Positions 31,342-40,900 of a DNA stretch of 64,000 bases are shown here, one piece after another. Made by a program: the position numbers and the translations under genes. The stretch's first letter is position 1, and every line of letters starts with the position of its first letter. The DNA is from Vibrio sp. BS-M-Sm-2. Its GTDB lineage: Bacteria; Pseudomonadota; Gammaproteobacteria; Enterobacterales; Vibrionaceae. The notes under the pieces are model-generated. The model saw nothing but the letters and a program-made list of their open reading frames with translations. It had not been told where the DNA came from and made no database searches. The stretch covers positions 2,914,001 to 2,978,000 of the forward strand of contig NZ_CP167894.1 of the NCBI RefSeq assembly GCF_041504345.1, given 5' to 3'.

Positions 31342-34047
31342 ATGCCTGTAACTAACTTAGCGGAACTTGATGCTCTAGTAGCTCGCGTTAAAGCAGCACA
31401 AGAAGAGTTTGCAACATTCTCTCAAGAGAAAGTAGACGCAATCTTCCGTGCAGCTTCTCTTGCTGCTAACCACGCTCGTATTCCACTAGCACAACAAGCA
31501 GTTGCTGAATCTGGAATGGGTATTGTTGAAGATAAGGTTATCAAAAACCACTTTGCATCTGAATTTATCTACAACAAATACAAAGACGAAAAAACATGTG
31601 GCATCTTAGAAGAAGATGACAACCTAGGCACAATGACTATCGCTGAGCCTGTAGGTATCATTTGTGGTATCGTTCCAACAACGAACCCAACTTCTACAGC
31701 AATCTTCAAATCTCTAATTTCTCTTAAGACACGTAACGGCATCATCTTCTCGCCACACCCACGTGCAAAGAACTCAACTAACGACGCAGCGAAACTAGTT
31801 CTAGACGCAGCTGTTGCAGCGGGTGCTCCAAAAGACATCATCGGTTGGATCGACCAACCATCTGTAGAGCTTTCTAACGCGCTTATGAAGCACGACGGTA
31901 TCGCACTTATCCTTGCTACTGGTGGTCCAGGCATGGTTAAAGCAGCGTACTCTTCTGGTAAGCCTGCTATCGGTGTTGGTGCTGGTAACGTTCCAGTAGT
32001 TATCGACGAAACTGCTGACATCAAACGTGCTGTAGCTTCTATCCTTATGTCTAAAACATTCGATAACGGCGTTGTATGTGCTTCTGAGCAAGCAGCTATT
32101 GTAGTTAGCGAAGTCTATGACGAAGTAAAAGAGCGTTTCGCTTCTCACAAAGCTCACGTTCTATCTAAAGCTGACGCTGATAAAGTACGCAAAGTACTGC
32201 TTATCGACGGCAACCTAAACGCTAAAATCGTAGGTCAGCCTGCTCCAGCAATCGCTGAAATGGCTGGTGTTAAAGTTCCTGCTGATACAAAAGTACTTGT
32301 AGGTGAAGGTCTTGGTAAAGTTTCTTACGATGACGAATTCGCTCACGAGAAACTATCTCCAACTCTAGGTCTATTCCGTGCGGACGACTTCGAAGATGCT
32401 GTTGCTCAAGCGGTAACTATGGTTGAAATCGGTGGTATCGGTCATACATCTGGTCTTTACACTAACCAAGATACTAACGCAGACCGCATCCGTTACTTCG
32501 GTGACAAGATGAAGACTGCTCGTATTCTAATCAACATCCCTACTACTCACGGTGGTATCGGTGACCTGTACAACTTCAACGTTGCACCTTCTCTAACTCT
32601 AGGTTGTGGTTCATGGGGTGGTAACTCTATCTCTGAGAACGTAGGTCCTAAGCACCTTATCAACAAGAAAACTGTAGCGAAGCGAGCTGAAAACATGTTG
32701 TGGCACAAACTACCTAAGTCTATCTACTTCCGTCGTGGTAGCCTTCCAATCGCAATGAGCGACCTAGAAGGTAAGAAACGCGCATTCCTAGTAACTGACC
32801 GTTTCCTATTCAACAACGGTTACGCTGATGACGTAGTTAGCCTGCTTAAAGCACAAGGCATCGAAGTTCAAACTTTCTTCGACGTAGAAGCGGATCCAAC
32901 GCTATCTGTTGTTGAGAAAGGCGCTGAAGCAATGAAGAGCTTCCAACCTGACGTAATCCTTGCTCTAGGTGGCGGTTCTCCAATGGATGCTGCTAAGATC
33001 ATGTGGGTTATGTACGAGCACCCAGAAACTCACTTTGAAGAACTAGCAATGCGCTTTATGGATATCCGTAAACGTATCTACAAGTTCCCTAAAATGGGTC
33101 AAAAAGCTGAGCTAGTATGTATTACTACTACTTCAGGTACGGGTTCAGAGGTTACTCCATTCGCTGTTGTTACAGACGACAAGACTGGTGCTAAATACCC
33201 ACTAGCTGACTACGAAATCACGCCAAACATGGCTATCGTTGATGCGAACCTTGTAATGAACATGCCTAAGTCTCTAACAGCGTTCGGTGGTTACGATGCA
33301 GTAACTCACGCTCTTGAAGCTTACGTATCTGTTCTAGCGAACGAATACTCAGACGGTCAAGCTCTTCAAGCACTTAAGATGCTTAAAGAATACCTACCAT
33401 CAAGCTACAAAAATGGTGCGGCTGACCCAATCGCTCGTGAGAAAGTACACAACGCAGCAACTATCGCTGGTGTAGCATTTGCGAACGCATTCCTAGGTGT
33501 GTGTCACTCAATGGCTCACAAAATTGGTGCTGAGTTCCACCTACCACACGGTCTTGCTAACGCACTACTTATCTCAAACGTTGTACGTTACAACGCGAAC
33601 GATAACCCAACTAAGCAGACTGCATTCTCTCAGTACGACCGCCCACAAGCACGCCGTCGTTACGCTGAAGTTGCTGACCACCTAGGCCTAAGCCAAGCTG
33701 GTGACCGTACTGCTCAGAAGATTGAACGTCTACTGACTTGGTTAGAAGAGCTTAAGAAAGACCTAGACATCCCACTATCTATCCAAGCTGCGGGTGTTAA
33801 CGAGTCTGACTTCATCGCTAAACTAGACGAGCTAGCTGTTGAAGCGTTCGATGACCAGTGTACAGGTGCTAACCCACGTTACCCTCTAATCACTGAGCTA
33901 AAAGAAGTTCTAACAACTTCTTACTTCGGCCAACCATACGTTGAAGGCGAAACTTTCGAAGGTACTACAGTTATCCTTAAGAAAGCAGACCAAAAGCCAG
34001 CTGAAGCGAAAGCGCCAAAAGCTAAAAAAGAAAAAGCTAACGCATAA
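31342..34047 (+). CDS. adhE: Bifunctional acetaldehyde-CoA/alcohol dehydrogenase
   Basis: 901 aa (E. coli 891). The N-terminal acetylating aldehyde dehydrogenase has catalytic C246 in VVCASEQ. The C-terminal iron alcohol dehydrogenase has the metal site HSMAHKIGAEFHLPHG near residue 720. It reduces acetyl-CoA to ethanol in fermentation; family members assemble into spirosome filaments. There is an extra C-terminal Lys/Ala-rich tail of about 20 residues. Codon bias is extreme, pointing to very high expression. AGGAG lies before ATG; the terminator is at 34112. Confidence 0.97.
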   Translation: MPVTNLAELDALVARVKAAQEEFATFSQEKVDAIFRAASLAANHARIPLAQQAVAESGMGIVEDKVIKNHFASEFIYNKYKDEKTCGILEEDDNLGTMTIAEPVGIICGIVPTTNPTSTAIFKSLISLKTRNGIIFSPHPRAKNSTNDAAKLVLDAAVAAGAPKDIIGWIDQPSVELSNALMKHDGIALILATGGPGMVKAAYSSGKPAIGVGAGNVPVVIDETADIKRAVASILMSKTFDNGVVCASEQAAIVVSEVYDEVKERFASHKAHVLSKADADKVRKVLLIDGNLNAKIVGQPAPAIAEMAGVKVPADTKVLVGEGLGKVSYDDEFAHEKLSPTLGLFRADDFEDAVAQAVTMVEIGGIGHTSGLYTNQDTNADRIRYFGDKMKTARILINIPTTHGGIGDLYNFNVAPSLTLGCGSWGGNSISENVGPKHLINKKTVAKRAENMLWHKLPKSIYFRRGSLPIAMSDLEGKKRAFLVTDRFLFNNGYADDVVSLLKAQGIEVQTFFDVEADPTLSVVEKGAEAMKSFQPDVILALGGGSPMDAAKIMWVMYEHPETHFEELAMRFMDIRKRIYKFPKMGQKAELVCITTTSGTGSEVTPFAVVTDDKTGAKYPLADYEITPNMAIVDANLVMNMPKSLTAFGGYDAVTHALEAYVSVLANEYSDGQALQALKMLKEYLPSSYKNGAADPIAREKVHNAATIAGVAFANAFLGVCHSMAHKIGAEFHLPHGLANALLISNVVRYNANDNPTKQTAFSQYDRPQARRRYAEVADHLGLSQAGDRTAQKIERLLTWLEELKKDLDIPLSIQAAGVNESDFIAKLDELAVEAFDDQCTGANPRYPLITELKEVLTTSYFGQPYVEGETFEGTTVILKKADQKPAEAKAPKAKKEKANA

Positions 34048-34111
34048 TAAGTAAGCATTAGTTTGAGATAAGTTTTCGCTAGCACGATACTTATCTATCG
34101 GGAAAAGATGA

Positions 34112-34142
34112 AGGCCCCAGTCGAGAGACTGGGGCTTTTTTT
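34112..34142 (+). terminator. adhE terminator
   Basis: GCCCCAGT/ACTGGGGC stem with a 6-base loop and a 7-T run. Confidence 0.9.
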
Positions 34143-34233
34143 ATGTTTGCTGGCTAGTCTGAGGACTTTGAAAGGCTAAAGTGATCGACTTAATGATAAA
34201 TGAATTGCGCGCATTTACTTGAAGTAGGGGGGA

Positions 34234-34917
34234 CTAAACCTCAGCAGCCACAACTCGCCCACTAAAGTAATCATTAGAGACAATATATTCTGTTGTTCTG
34301 GTTAGTTCATCCTGCAGTTGCGCCCAATGGCATCGGTTGAGTTTACCGTCAGAGTTATGAACCGCGGGCACAACACCACCGACTCGAATACCAAATGGAG
34401 TCAGTTCTTTCGCCCAGCTATGGGTAAAGCCGGTAATCATGGAGTTTGCGCTCTCTAAGCCTGACACATCATGGAAGTCATCGTGAGATATCACATTTAC
34501 AATCACGCCTTCTTTATCTTCTTCTCGTAGCCTCTCTGCACTGATTTGTCCAAATGCGAAAAGGGTCGATGCCTTAGATGAGAGGTCATTAATAAAGGTA
34601 CTGACAGGCTGATCACCAATTAAGCTAGGCATAGGGGAGCTGATCCAGTTATTGACCAGTACATCCGGTGTGGTATTGAAGGTCGATTGAATAAAATCAA
34701 ACACGCTGAGAATCGCTTGGCTGTCATTTCCTTTGAGCGTGTAATGGTAAACAGAGTCGGAGAACCGAGTACATTGCGAATAAGTTGCTTGAAGTGCTTC
34801 CGTGTCTTTATCGCAAAGGATGACTGTGGCTCCAAGGTTAACAAAGTGGTTCGCAATCGTTCCTCCCAGTCGCGAGCCGGCAGATGTCACCAATATGATT
34901 GAGCTTTTTATTTCCAT
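34234..34917 (-). CDS. Degenerate SDR-fold protein
   Basis: 227 aa of short-chain dehydrogenase/reductase fold. The N-terminal nucleotide motif reads TSAGSRLG (residues 11-18), and VLVNNW is where NNAG is expected. Where SDRs have YxxxK, this protein reads ESANS, so both catalytic Tyr and Lys appear absent. It may bind a nucleotide without oxidoreductase activity, or be a diverged regulator. It stands alone on the minus strand, convergent with adhE. Overall fold is clear, role unknown. Confidence 0.65.
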   Translation of the reverse strand: MEIKSSIILVTSAGSRLGGTIANHFVNLGATVILCDKDTEALQATYSQCTRFSDSVYHYTLKGNDSQAILSVFDFIQSTFNTTPDVLVNNWISSPMPSLIGDQPVSTFINDLSSKASTLFAFGQISAERLREEDKEGVIVNVISHDDFHDVSGLESANSMITGFTHSWAKELTPFGIRVGGVVPAVHNSDGKLNRCHWAQLQDELTRTTEYIVSNDYFSGRVVAAEV

Positions 34918-35194
34918 CCCAGTACCTAAACAAGTTGTCCATGTCGGATAAGGATGGGTTAAATTTCATACGATGGGTGTGAATTGGTTCAAACTAAGCT
35001 GTACCCATTAATAAGTTTTTATGAACTTAGTGGCAAGTCACATTTTGCAGTAACTTCAAGCGGTAACCAACATCTGGTGTTTGTAGGTTGCCTAAGGCTG
35101 GTGGTTCATATCACTCGTGTGAATGCTTTAAGGACGTGAGTTAATCGAAGAATAGCGGTGGATAGACAGCGAAAAAGGGAAAGGTAGGTGACCG

Positions 35195-35698
35195 CTATAC
35201 TTGAGCTTGAATTTGATACTGACGTTGCGCTGTTGTTAGCTCATTGTAGAGCGTGGCGTGTGGCAAATCAGGGAAATGCTTGTTTGCAAGTTTACGTCGA
35301 TCATGACCAGAAAGGTTTTGGTAAACTTCTTCGGGTAAGTCAGCCGTATCTTCAGGCATAAAGGCAAGCGCTTCAGGTTTCAAATAGTGGCTGAGCTTGG
35401 CACTGGCAAGGCTTGCTTGATGAAAATGATTAGATTGCTGAGCTGAAATTTCATACGACGATTGGTTTGAACGCAGTTGTTGTGGTTCTGCTACGCCAAA
35501 TTGCTTGCGCAGGCGATCTTCAGTTGTCTCTGTGATTTCAATGGTGTCTATCGGCGTGCAATCGCGAACATCATTAGAGAACATAGATAACAGCAACGCG
35601 AAATCTGCACGGCGACCTTGCTCAACCGCTTGGCTGATCCCGATGCCGAACTTCAGTTCGTTTATGATTCCTGCTTTGTCTAAAGTATGTATTTGCAT
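35195..35698 (-). CDS. Conserved hypothetical protein, Vibrio type
   Basis: 167-aa soluble protein, no signal or membrane segment, no recognised domain. It is acidic in the middle and ends with a helical, basic segment (SGHDRRKLANKHFPDLP near residue 130). The frame is open to 35731, but GAGAGG sits before ATG 35698, which I choose. It is a single gene between the degenerate SDR and sodB, with about 277 bases of gene-free sequence after its stop. No function is proposed. Confidence 0.55.
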   Translation of the reverse strand: MQIHTLDKAGIINELKFGIGISQAVEQGRRADFALLLSMFSNDVRDCTPIDTIEITETTEDRLRKQFGVAEPQQLRSNQSSYEISAQQSNHFHQASLASAKLSHYLKPEALAFMPEDTADLPEEVYQNLSGHDRRKLANKHFPDLPHATLYNELTTAQRQYQIQAQV

Positions 35699-35875
35699 GT
35701 AGCCTCTCATTGGATACACCTTTAACGGCATGGAGTCGGCAAACTTTAGTGTTTAATTACAGGCGAATAGAGAATTTATGCAGGGCGATTAAGAAAGGTA
35801 ACAATAGGTTAAAAAGCAGTCTTGATTGGCTGATTTGTTTCGTAATGTTCGTATTGATAGGAATACGACAGATAC

Positions 35876-35904
35876 AAAAAAGCTCACGCCGAGGCATGAG
35901 CTTT
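35876..35904 (-). terminator. sodB terminator
   Basis: On the minus strand AAAGCTCATGC/GCGTGAGCTTT (imperfect centre), followed by six T. Confidence 0.75.
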
Positions 35905-35946
35905 CAATAGGTAACTCGCTATAAATAGCGCAGCTTAAGTAATAGA

Positions 35947-36531
35947 TTACTTAGCTAGGTTCTCTTCTACGAAAGACCAGTTTACTAGGTTCCAGAATGC
36001 AGCCATGTAGTCAGGGCGAACATTACGGAAATCGATGTAGTAAGCGTGTTCCCATAGGTCAACAGTTAGAAGTGGAGTAACACCTTCTTCTGTTAGAGGA
36101 GTAGCAGCGTTAGAAGTGTTAACGATGTCTAGAGAACCGTCAGCTTTCTTAACTAACCAAGTCCAAGAAGAACCGAAGTTGTTGATTGCTGAATCAGTGA
36201 ATTTCGCTTTGAATTCTTCGAAAGAACCGAATGCAGCGTTGATAGCTTCTGCAACAGCGCCAGTTGGTTCGCCGCCTGCTTTAGGAGCAAGACAGTGCCA
36301 GTAGAACGTGTGGTTCCAGATTTGAGCAGCGTTATTGAAAACACCACCAGTCGAAGTCTTAACGATCTCTTCTAGTGTTTTGCCTTCAAACTCAGTACCT
36401 GGGATAAGACCGTTTAGCTTAACAACGTAAGTGTTGTGGTGCTTACCGTGGTGGAAATCTAGCGTTTCTGCTGAGATGTGTGGTTCTAGTGCGTCTTTCG
36501 CGTAAGGAAGAGCCGGTAGTTCAAATGCCAT
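35947..36531 (-). CDS. sodB: Iron superoxide dismutase
   Basis: 194 aa (E. coli 193). Converts superoxide to oxygen and peroxide in the cytoplasm. Metal ligands H27, H74, D158 and H162 are in place, and Gln70 in [13 protein letters not shown] marks the iron-type enzyme rather than manganese. Its codon use is strongly biased. It is a single gene with a long 5' gap to grxD. sodB is a classic sRNA (RyhB) target in relatives, but I did not identify the pairing here. Confidence 0.96.
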   Translation of the reverse strand: MAFELPALPYAKDALEPHISAETLDFHHGKHHNTYVVKLNGLIPGTEFEGKTLEEIVKTSTGGVFNNAAQIWNHTFYWHCLAPKAGGEPTGAVAEAINAAFGSFEEFKAKFTDSAINNFGSSWTWLVKKADGSLDIVNTSNAATPLTEEGVTPLLTVDLWEHAYYIDFRNVRPDYMAAFWNLVNWSFVEENLAK

Positions 36532-36800
36532 TGCTCAATTCTCCATTGATATGAAAGAGTTAACTCTTTCGATTGCTTCCAGTGATATTATTATTCATGG
36601 CTCGCTATACTGCCAACCATGGTCAATTTGCTGACTTGCGATATAGTTTAGCAAGTTTTTACTTTATTAAAAGCTTATTTCATCACTTTTGTGTGAATTG
36701 TTAGCTTAGCTTGTTAACCGCTTTTTTTATATGGTTTTTATTCTTTTGGTTTGGGGTAGAATAAAGGCAATAAAAGCCGTAATCCATTAACGAGGAAGCA

Positions 36801-37139
36801 ATGGAAACTATCGATAAAATCAAACAGCAAATTGAAGAAAACACTATTCTACTGTACATGAAAGGTTCTCCTAAGCTACCTAGCTGTGGTTTCTCTTCTC
36901 AAGCGTCTCAAGCTCTAATGGCATGTGGCGAGAAATTTGCTTACGTAGATATTCTACAAAACCCAGATATCCGTGCAGAGCTTCCAGCTTACGCACAATG
37001 GCCAACTTTCCCACAACTTTGGGTTGAAGGTGAGCTAATCGGTGGTTGTGACATCATTCTTGAGATGTTCCAAAAAGGCGAACTTCAGCCAATCATCAAA
37101 GAAGCAGCAGCTAAAGTTGCTGGTGATGACGCTGAGTAA
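36801..37139 (+). CDS. grxD: Monothiol glutaredoxin 4
   Basis: 112 aa. Carries the CGFS active site at C29-S32 and the family WPTFPQLWVEGELIGGCD block near residue 75. The protein binds and delivers Fe-S clusters, often with BolA partners. GAGGAAG lies before ATG. Codon bias is strong, and a terminator follows at 37171. It is divergent from sodB. Confidence 0.96.
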   Translation: METIDKIKQQIEENTILLYMKGSPKLPSCGFSSQASQALMACGEKFAYVDILQNPDIRAELPAYAQWPTFPQLWVEGELIGGCDIILEMFQKGELQPIIKEAAAKVAGDDAE

Positions 37140-37170
37140 GCTCTAGCCTTTGCGCTGAATAGTTAAAATG

Positions 37171-37197
37171 AGGGGCCTTAATTAGGCTCCTTTTTTG
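37171..37197 (+). terminator. grxD terminator
   Basis: AGGGGCCT/AGGCTCCT stem with a 5-base loop, then a T6 run. Confidence 0.8.
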
Positions 37198-37237
37198 TTG
37201 GAATTGATAGAAGAGTCGACTCGATAAGGAACGAACA

Positions 37238-37867
37238 ATGAACGTAAAACTTCATTATGTGCATGATCCAATGTGCAGCTGGTGTTGGGGATACAAGCCA
37301 ACGCTTGAGTTGTTGAAACAACAATTGCCTGCGAGCATTGAGTTTAACTACGTTGTGGGTGGCTTGGCACCGGATTCTGATGAGCCAATGTCAGAAGAGA
37401 TGAAAGGCAAACTGCAAGCGATCTGGAAGCAGATTGAAGCTAAGCTAGGTACCGAGTTTAACCACGAGTTTTGGACTGAGTGTAAGCCTGTTCGCAGCAC
37501 TTACCCTGCGTGCCGTGCTGTAATCGCCGCAGGTTTTCAAGATCACTACGAAGCGATGCTAGAAGCGATTCAACATGCGTACTACCTTCGTGCGATGTTG
37601 CCACACAGTCAAGAAACGCACCTGCAGTTGGCTGAAGAGCTAGGCATGAACGTACAACAGTTTGAAAATGACCTTTCTAGCAAGTTATTGGAAAGTGAAT
37701 TAGATGACCAGTTAGGCTTTAAAGAAGCGATGGGTGTGTTTTCTTACCCGACGTTAATGCTTGAAGTAAATGGCATTTTTAGTGAAGTTGAACTGGATTA
37801 CCATTCAACTGAAGCGACGCTTAAGTCTATTCGCGAAATTCTAGTGAACAGTGCTCCCGCTGCATAA
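37238..37867 (+). CDS. DsbA-family thioredoxin-fold protein
   Basis: 209-aa cytoplasmic-looking protein (no signal peptide) with a CSWC motif at residues 13-16 in DPMCSWCWGYKPT. The helical insertion and the cis-proline block GVFSYPTLML near residue 165 are typical of the DsbA/FrnE subgroup. It may act as a thiol oxidoreductase or, as in some relatives, an isomerase. It follows grxD after a terminator. Confidence 0.83.
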   Translation: MNVKLHYVHDPMCSWCWGYKPTLELLKQQLPASIEFNYVVGGLAPDSDEPMSEEMKGKLQAIWKQIEAKLGTEFNHEFWTECKPVRSTYPACRAVIAAGFQDHYEAMLEAIQHAYYLRAMLPHSQETHLQLAEELGMNVQQFENDLSSKLLESELDDQLGFKEAMGVFSYPTLMLEVNGIFSEVELDYHSTEATLKSIREILVNSAPAA

Positions 37868-37909
37868 TCCAGCGAGAGCTGTCTGTATTAACGCAACGAC
37901 TTCTAAGGT

Positions 37910-40900
37910 TTACTCATAAGAGTAAGCCTTTTCTTTTGTCTGACGTAGTTGGTTTATCTCCTCTGTAAACCGTTCGAATGTGGTAGTGACTTCCGCGATT
38001 GATGCTTCAATTGTTGATTCGGCTTGCTCTAAGCCCGTGGCTTCGGTTACTAGATCGTTTGCTTGCGCCTCAATGATTGCGAGCGGAGAAGCAATCGTGT
38101 CACATGCCACCATTTTTGCTGCGCCTTTAAGTCGGTGTGCCGTGGTTTTTAGTTCTCGGTATTCCTTGTTAGCCCACAGGTCGTTTATCCGTTTATTATC
38201 TTCCATGAAGCTTGCGGCAAACTCTTCAAGTAAGGTCAGTACGACATCGTGATCGTCGAAGAGATCATAGAGGGTGGCGTAGTCGATCACTTGATTGTTG
38301 GTATCGCTGGAGGAGTCTCGGGCGTTTGCAGGAACGAGGTCTTCGCTTGGCTCTAGGCTCTGATTATCCTCAAAGCTTTGTTCAATATCTTGGAACAGCA
38401 TCGAAAATTCATTGGCTTCTTCGTCTTTATTGGTTTCCTCGTCTTTAGGTGAAGAGTTTGATGAAGCATTGACTTCCTGATTCTGTGCCTTTAATTCCTT
38501 TGCATCGTAAACATCAGTTTCACGAACTGGGTTGGAATCGTCGATTGCGGGCAGCCACTTCTCAATGGTCAATCTCATCTGCTTAATCGAAACGGGTTTA
38601 ACCAAGAAGTCATCCATGCCGTGCGCGTAGCAATTAGCATCTTCACCTTGCACAGCATTTGCCGTCAGCGCGACGATTGGCAGTCTTTGAGTTTCTCGGT
38701 TCAGCTCTTCTTTGCGTTGTTCTATTTGACGAATGCTTGATGCAAGTGTGTATCCGTCCATTTCGGGCATGTGGCAATCGGTTAGTAATAAGCCATAGCG
38801 TTTATCTTTCAAGGCGTTCAGAGCTAACACTCCGTTATCAACGATGTCGGCGTGGACACCGATATTTTCAAGCTGTTTAGCGATGACTTGTTGGTTGATG
38901 GGATGATCTTCTGCGACCAGAATCAGCCTGCCGTTGAGTTCAGCTTGTTCGCGAGTCTCTGTGGCGATCGGCGTTTTAGTTTCGTTGTCTAATGGCGATA
39001 TTAGATTGTCGTGACTGACGGGCTTCGTTAGAACGTGAACCAAGTTATCGGGCAGTAATGGATTGACCGACAAACACCAAGAGTTGCCTAAAGGCTCAGG
39101 CGAGAGCATTGGATTTTGGTTGATCACGGTAAATCGTGTTGAGCTTGTATGTTGTTGAATCCAAGCATCGGTAATCGTCAGCTGATGCCACACAGACATC
39201 GCCACAAAGATGTGTTTTGGCTGATGTTTGACGACCATCTCTTTGAGAAGGTGCTTTTGGTTAATATGCAGAACCTTTGGTTCAAGGCCGAAGTGTTTCA
39301 AATATCGGCACAGCTCTTCTTGTTGAAGAACGTAACCAACCACATACACCTCGTGTGAGTGATTACCCACATCTAGTCCAATAGGATTCTCAACCTCCGA
39401 AGGGCAAATCAGCGTTTGTGGTAGAGCCAAAGCGTTGCTTACTGCATCTTGAAGAGTACAAGTCGGGAGGGTAACGGTAACCGTAAAGTGGCTGCCTTTT
39501 CCTTCTTCACTCGACAGTTCTATGTTGCCATCCATCTGTTCTATCAATTTCAAAGCTATAGATAGTCCAAGCCCTGTACCACCAAAACGGCGGCTAGTGG
39601 TTTTGTCAGCTTGTTCAAAAGGCTGAAATAAGCTTTGTTGTCTGTCTTTCGGGATACCAATACCCGTGTCTGAGACGGTGAGGCTAATTGTTTGTTGATG
39701 TTCGTTTTTCTTAATGACGTCGACATGTAACGAAATCGTGCCATGTTCGGTGAACTTAATCGCATTATTGAGGAAGTTATTTAGAATTTGGTGGAGTCGT
39801 ATGTCATCTGCGAACAGCCATTGAGCGAGATTTGGATCTTGCCAATAATGGAAGGCCAAGCCTTTTTGCTGCGCGTGAATGGATTGTGGTTGCACGATTC
39901 GTGCTAGTACTTTACCAAACTCGATCTCGGTCGGGTTAAGCTCTAGTTTTCCCGCTTCAATCTTAGAGTAATCGAGCACGTCATTAACGATGTGCAGTAA
40001 GTTACGAGCTGACTGATTCAATCCTCCGTGTAGGTTGAGCAACTCTTCACTCAACTGATGCTCCTGCATTAATTCCAGTAACCCTAAGATCCCGCTAATT
40101 GGGGTGCGAACCTCATGGCTGATAGTCGCTAGGAACTGCGACTTAGCGGCGGTGGCACTTTCAGCTTTCTGGCGGGCGTTGTCTAAAGCCTGTTGCTGTT
40201 TTTTCAGTAGGGTGATGTCTGTAATCACCGTGTTCCATTCGATAGCGTGGCCGTTTGATACTTGGCTATTAAATTTCACCCATTTCAGTTCACCAGACTC
40301 TAATTGCACTTGCTGTTCGCTTTCCCAATGCCCGGTTTCAATAGCATCAAGCATACTGGCTTCAAACTGTGGCAAGTCTTCCTTCGAGACAAGCTCGAAA
40401 AGATGTTGAGGGTGTTCTTTTACGCTATCCACGGATAAGCCGAACATATCGGATACACCGGCACTGACGAAGCTAAACTGGATATTCAAAGGCTGTTGAG
40501 GGTGCATTTGAATATGTTTTAGCACCACCCCATCTATGTTGTCGGCCAGTGTTTGTAAATGGGCTTCTGCGGCTTTGGCGCGCTGTTCTGCGACTTTTCG
40601 CTGCTCGATTTCCGCCGCCATTCTGCGGTTCCAGAATACGATCACGAAGATAACCACAAAGATCCCAAGCCCGATGATCACCGACCATTTAGCCACTTCG
40701 CGTGGCGACAAACCTTCTTGGTATTCATAGGTTAGCCATTTGTTCTCCAAGCGCTCAAGTTCATTGGCAGGCAATGCGCCAATGGCTTTATTGAGAATAC
40801 TCAACAGCATGGGGTGGCGGAAGTTAACAGCTAAAGCCAAAGGAGCACTGTTTTGCTCATTAATGGTGCCTGTGATTTTGAATTGCCCTACATAGTCTTG

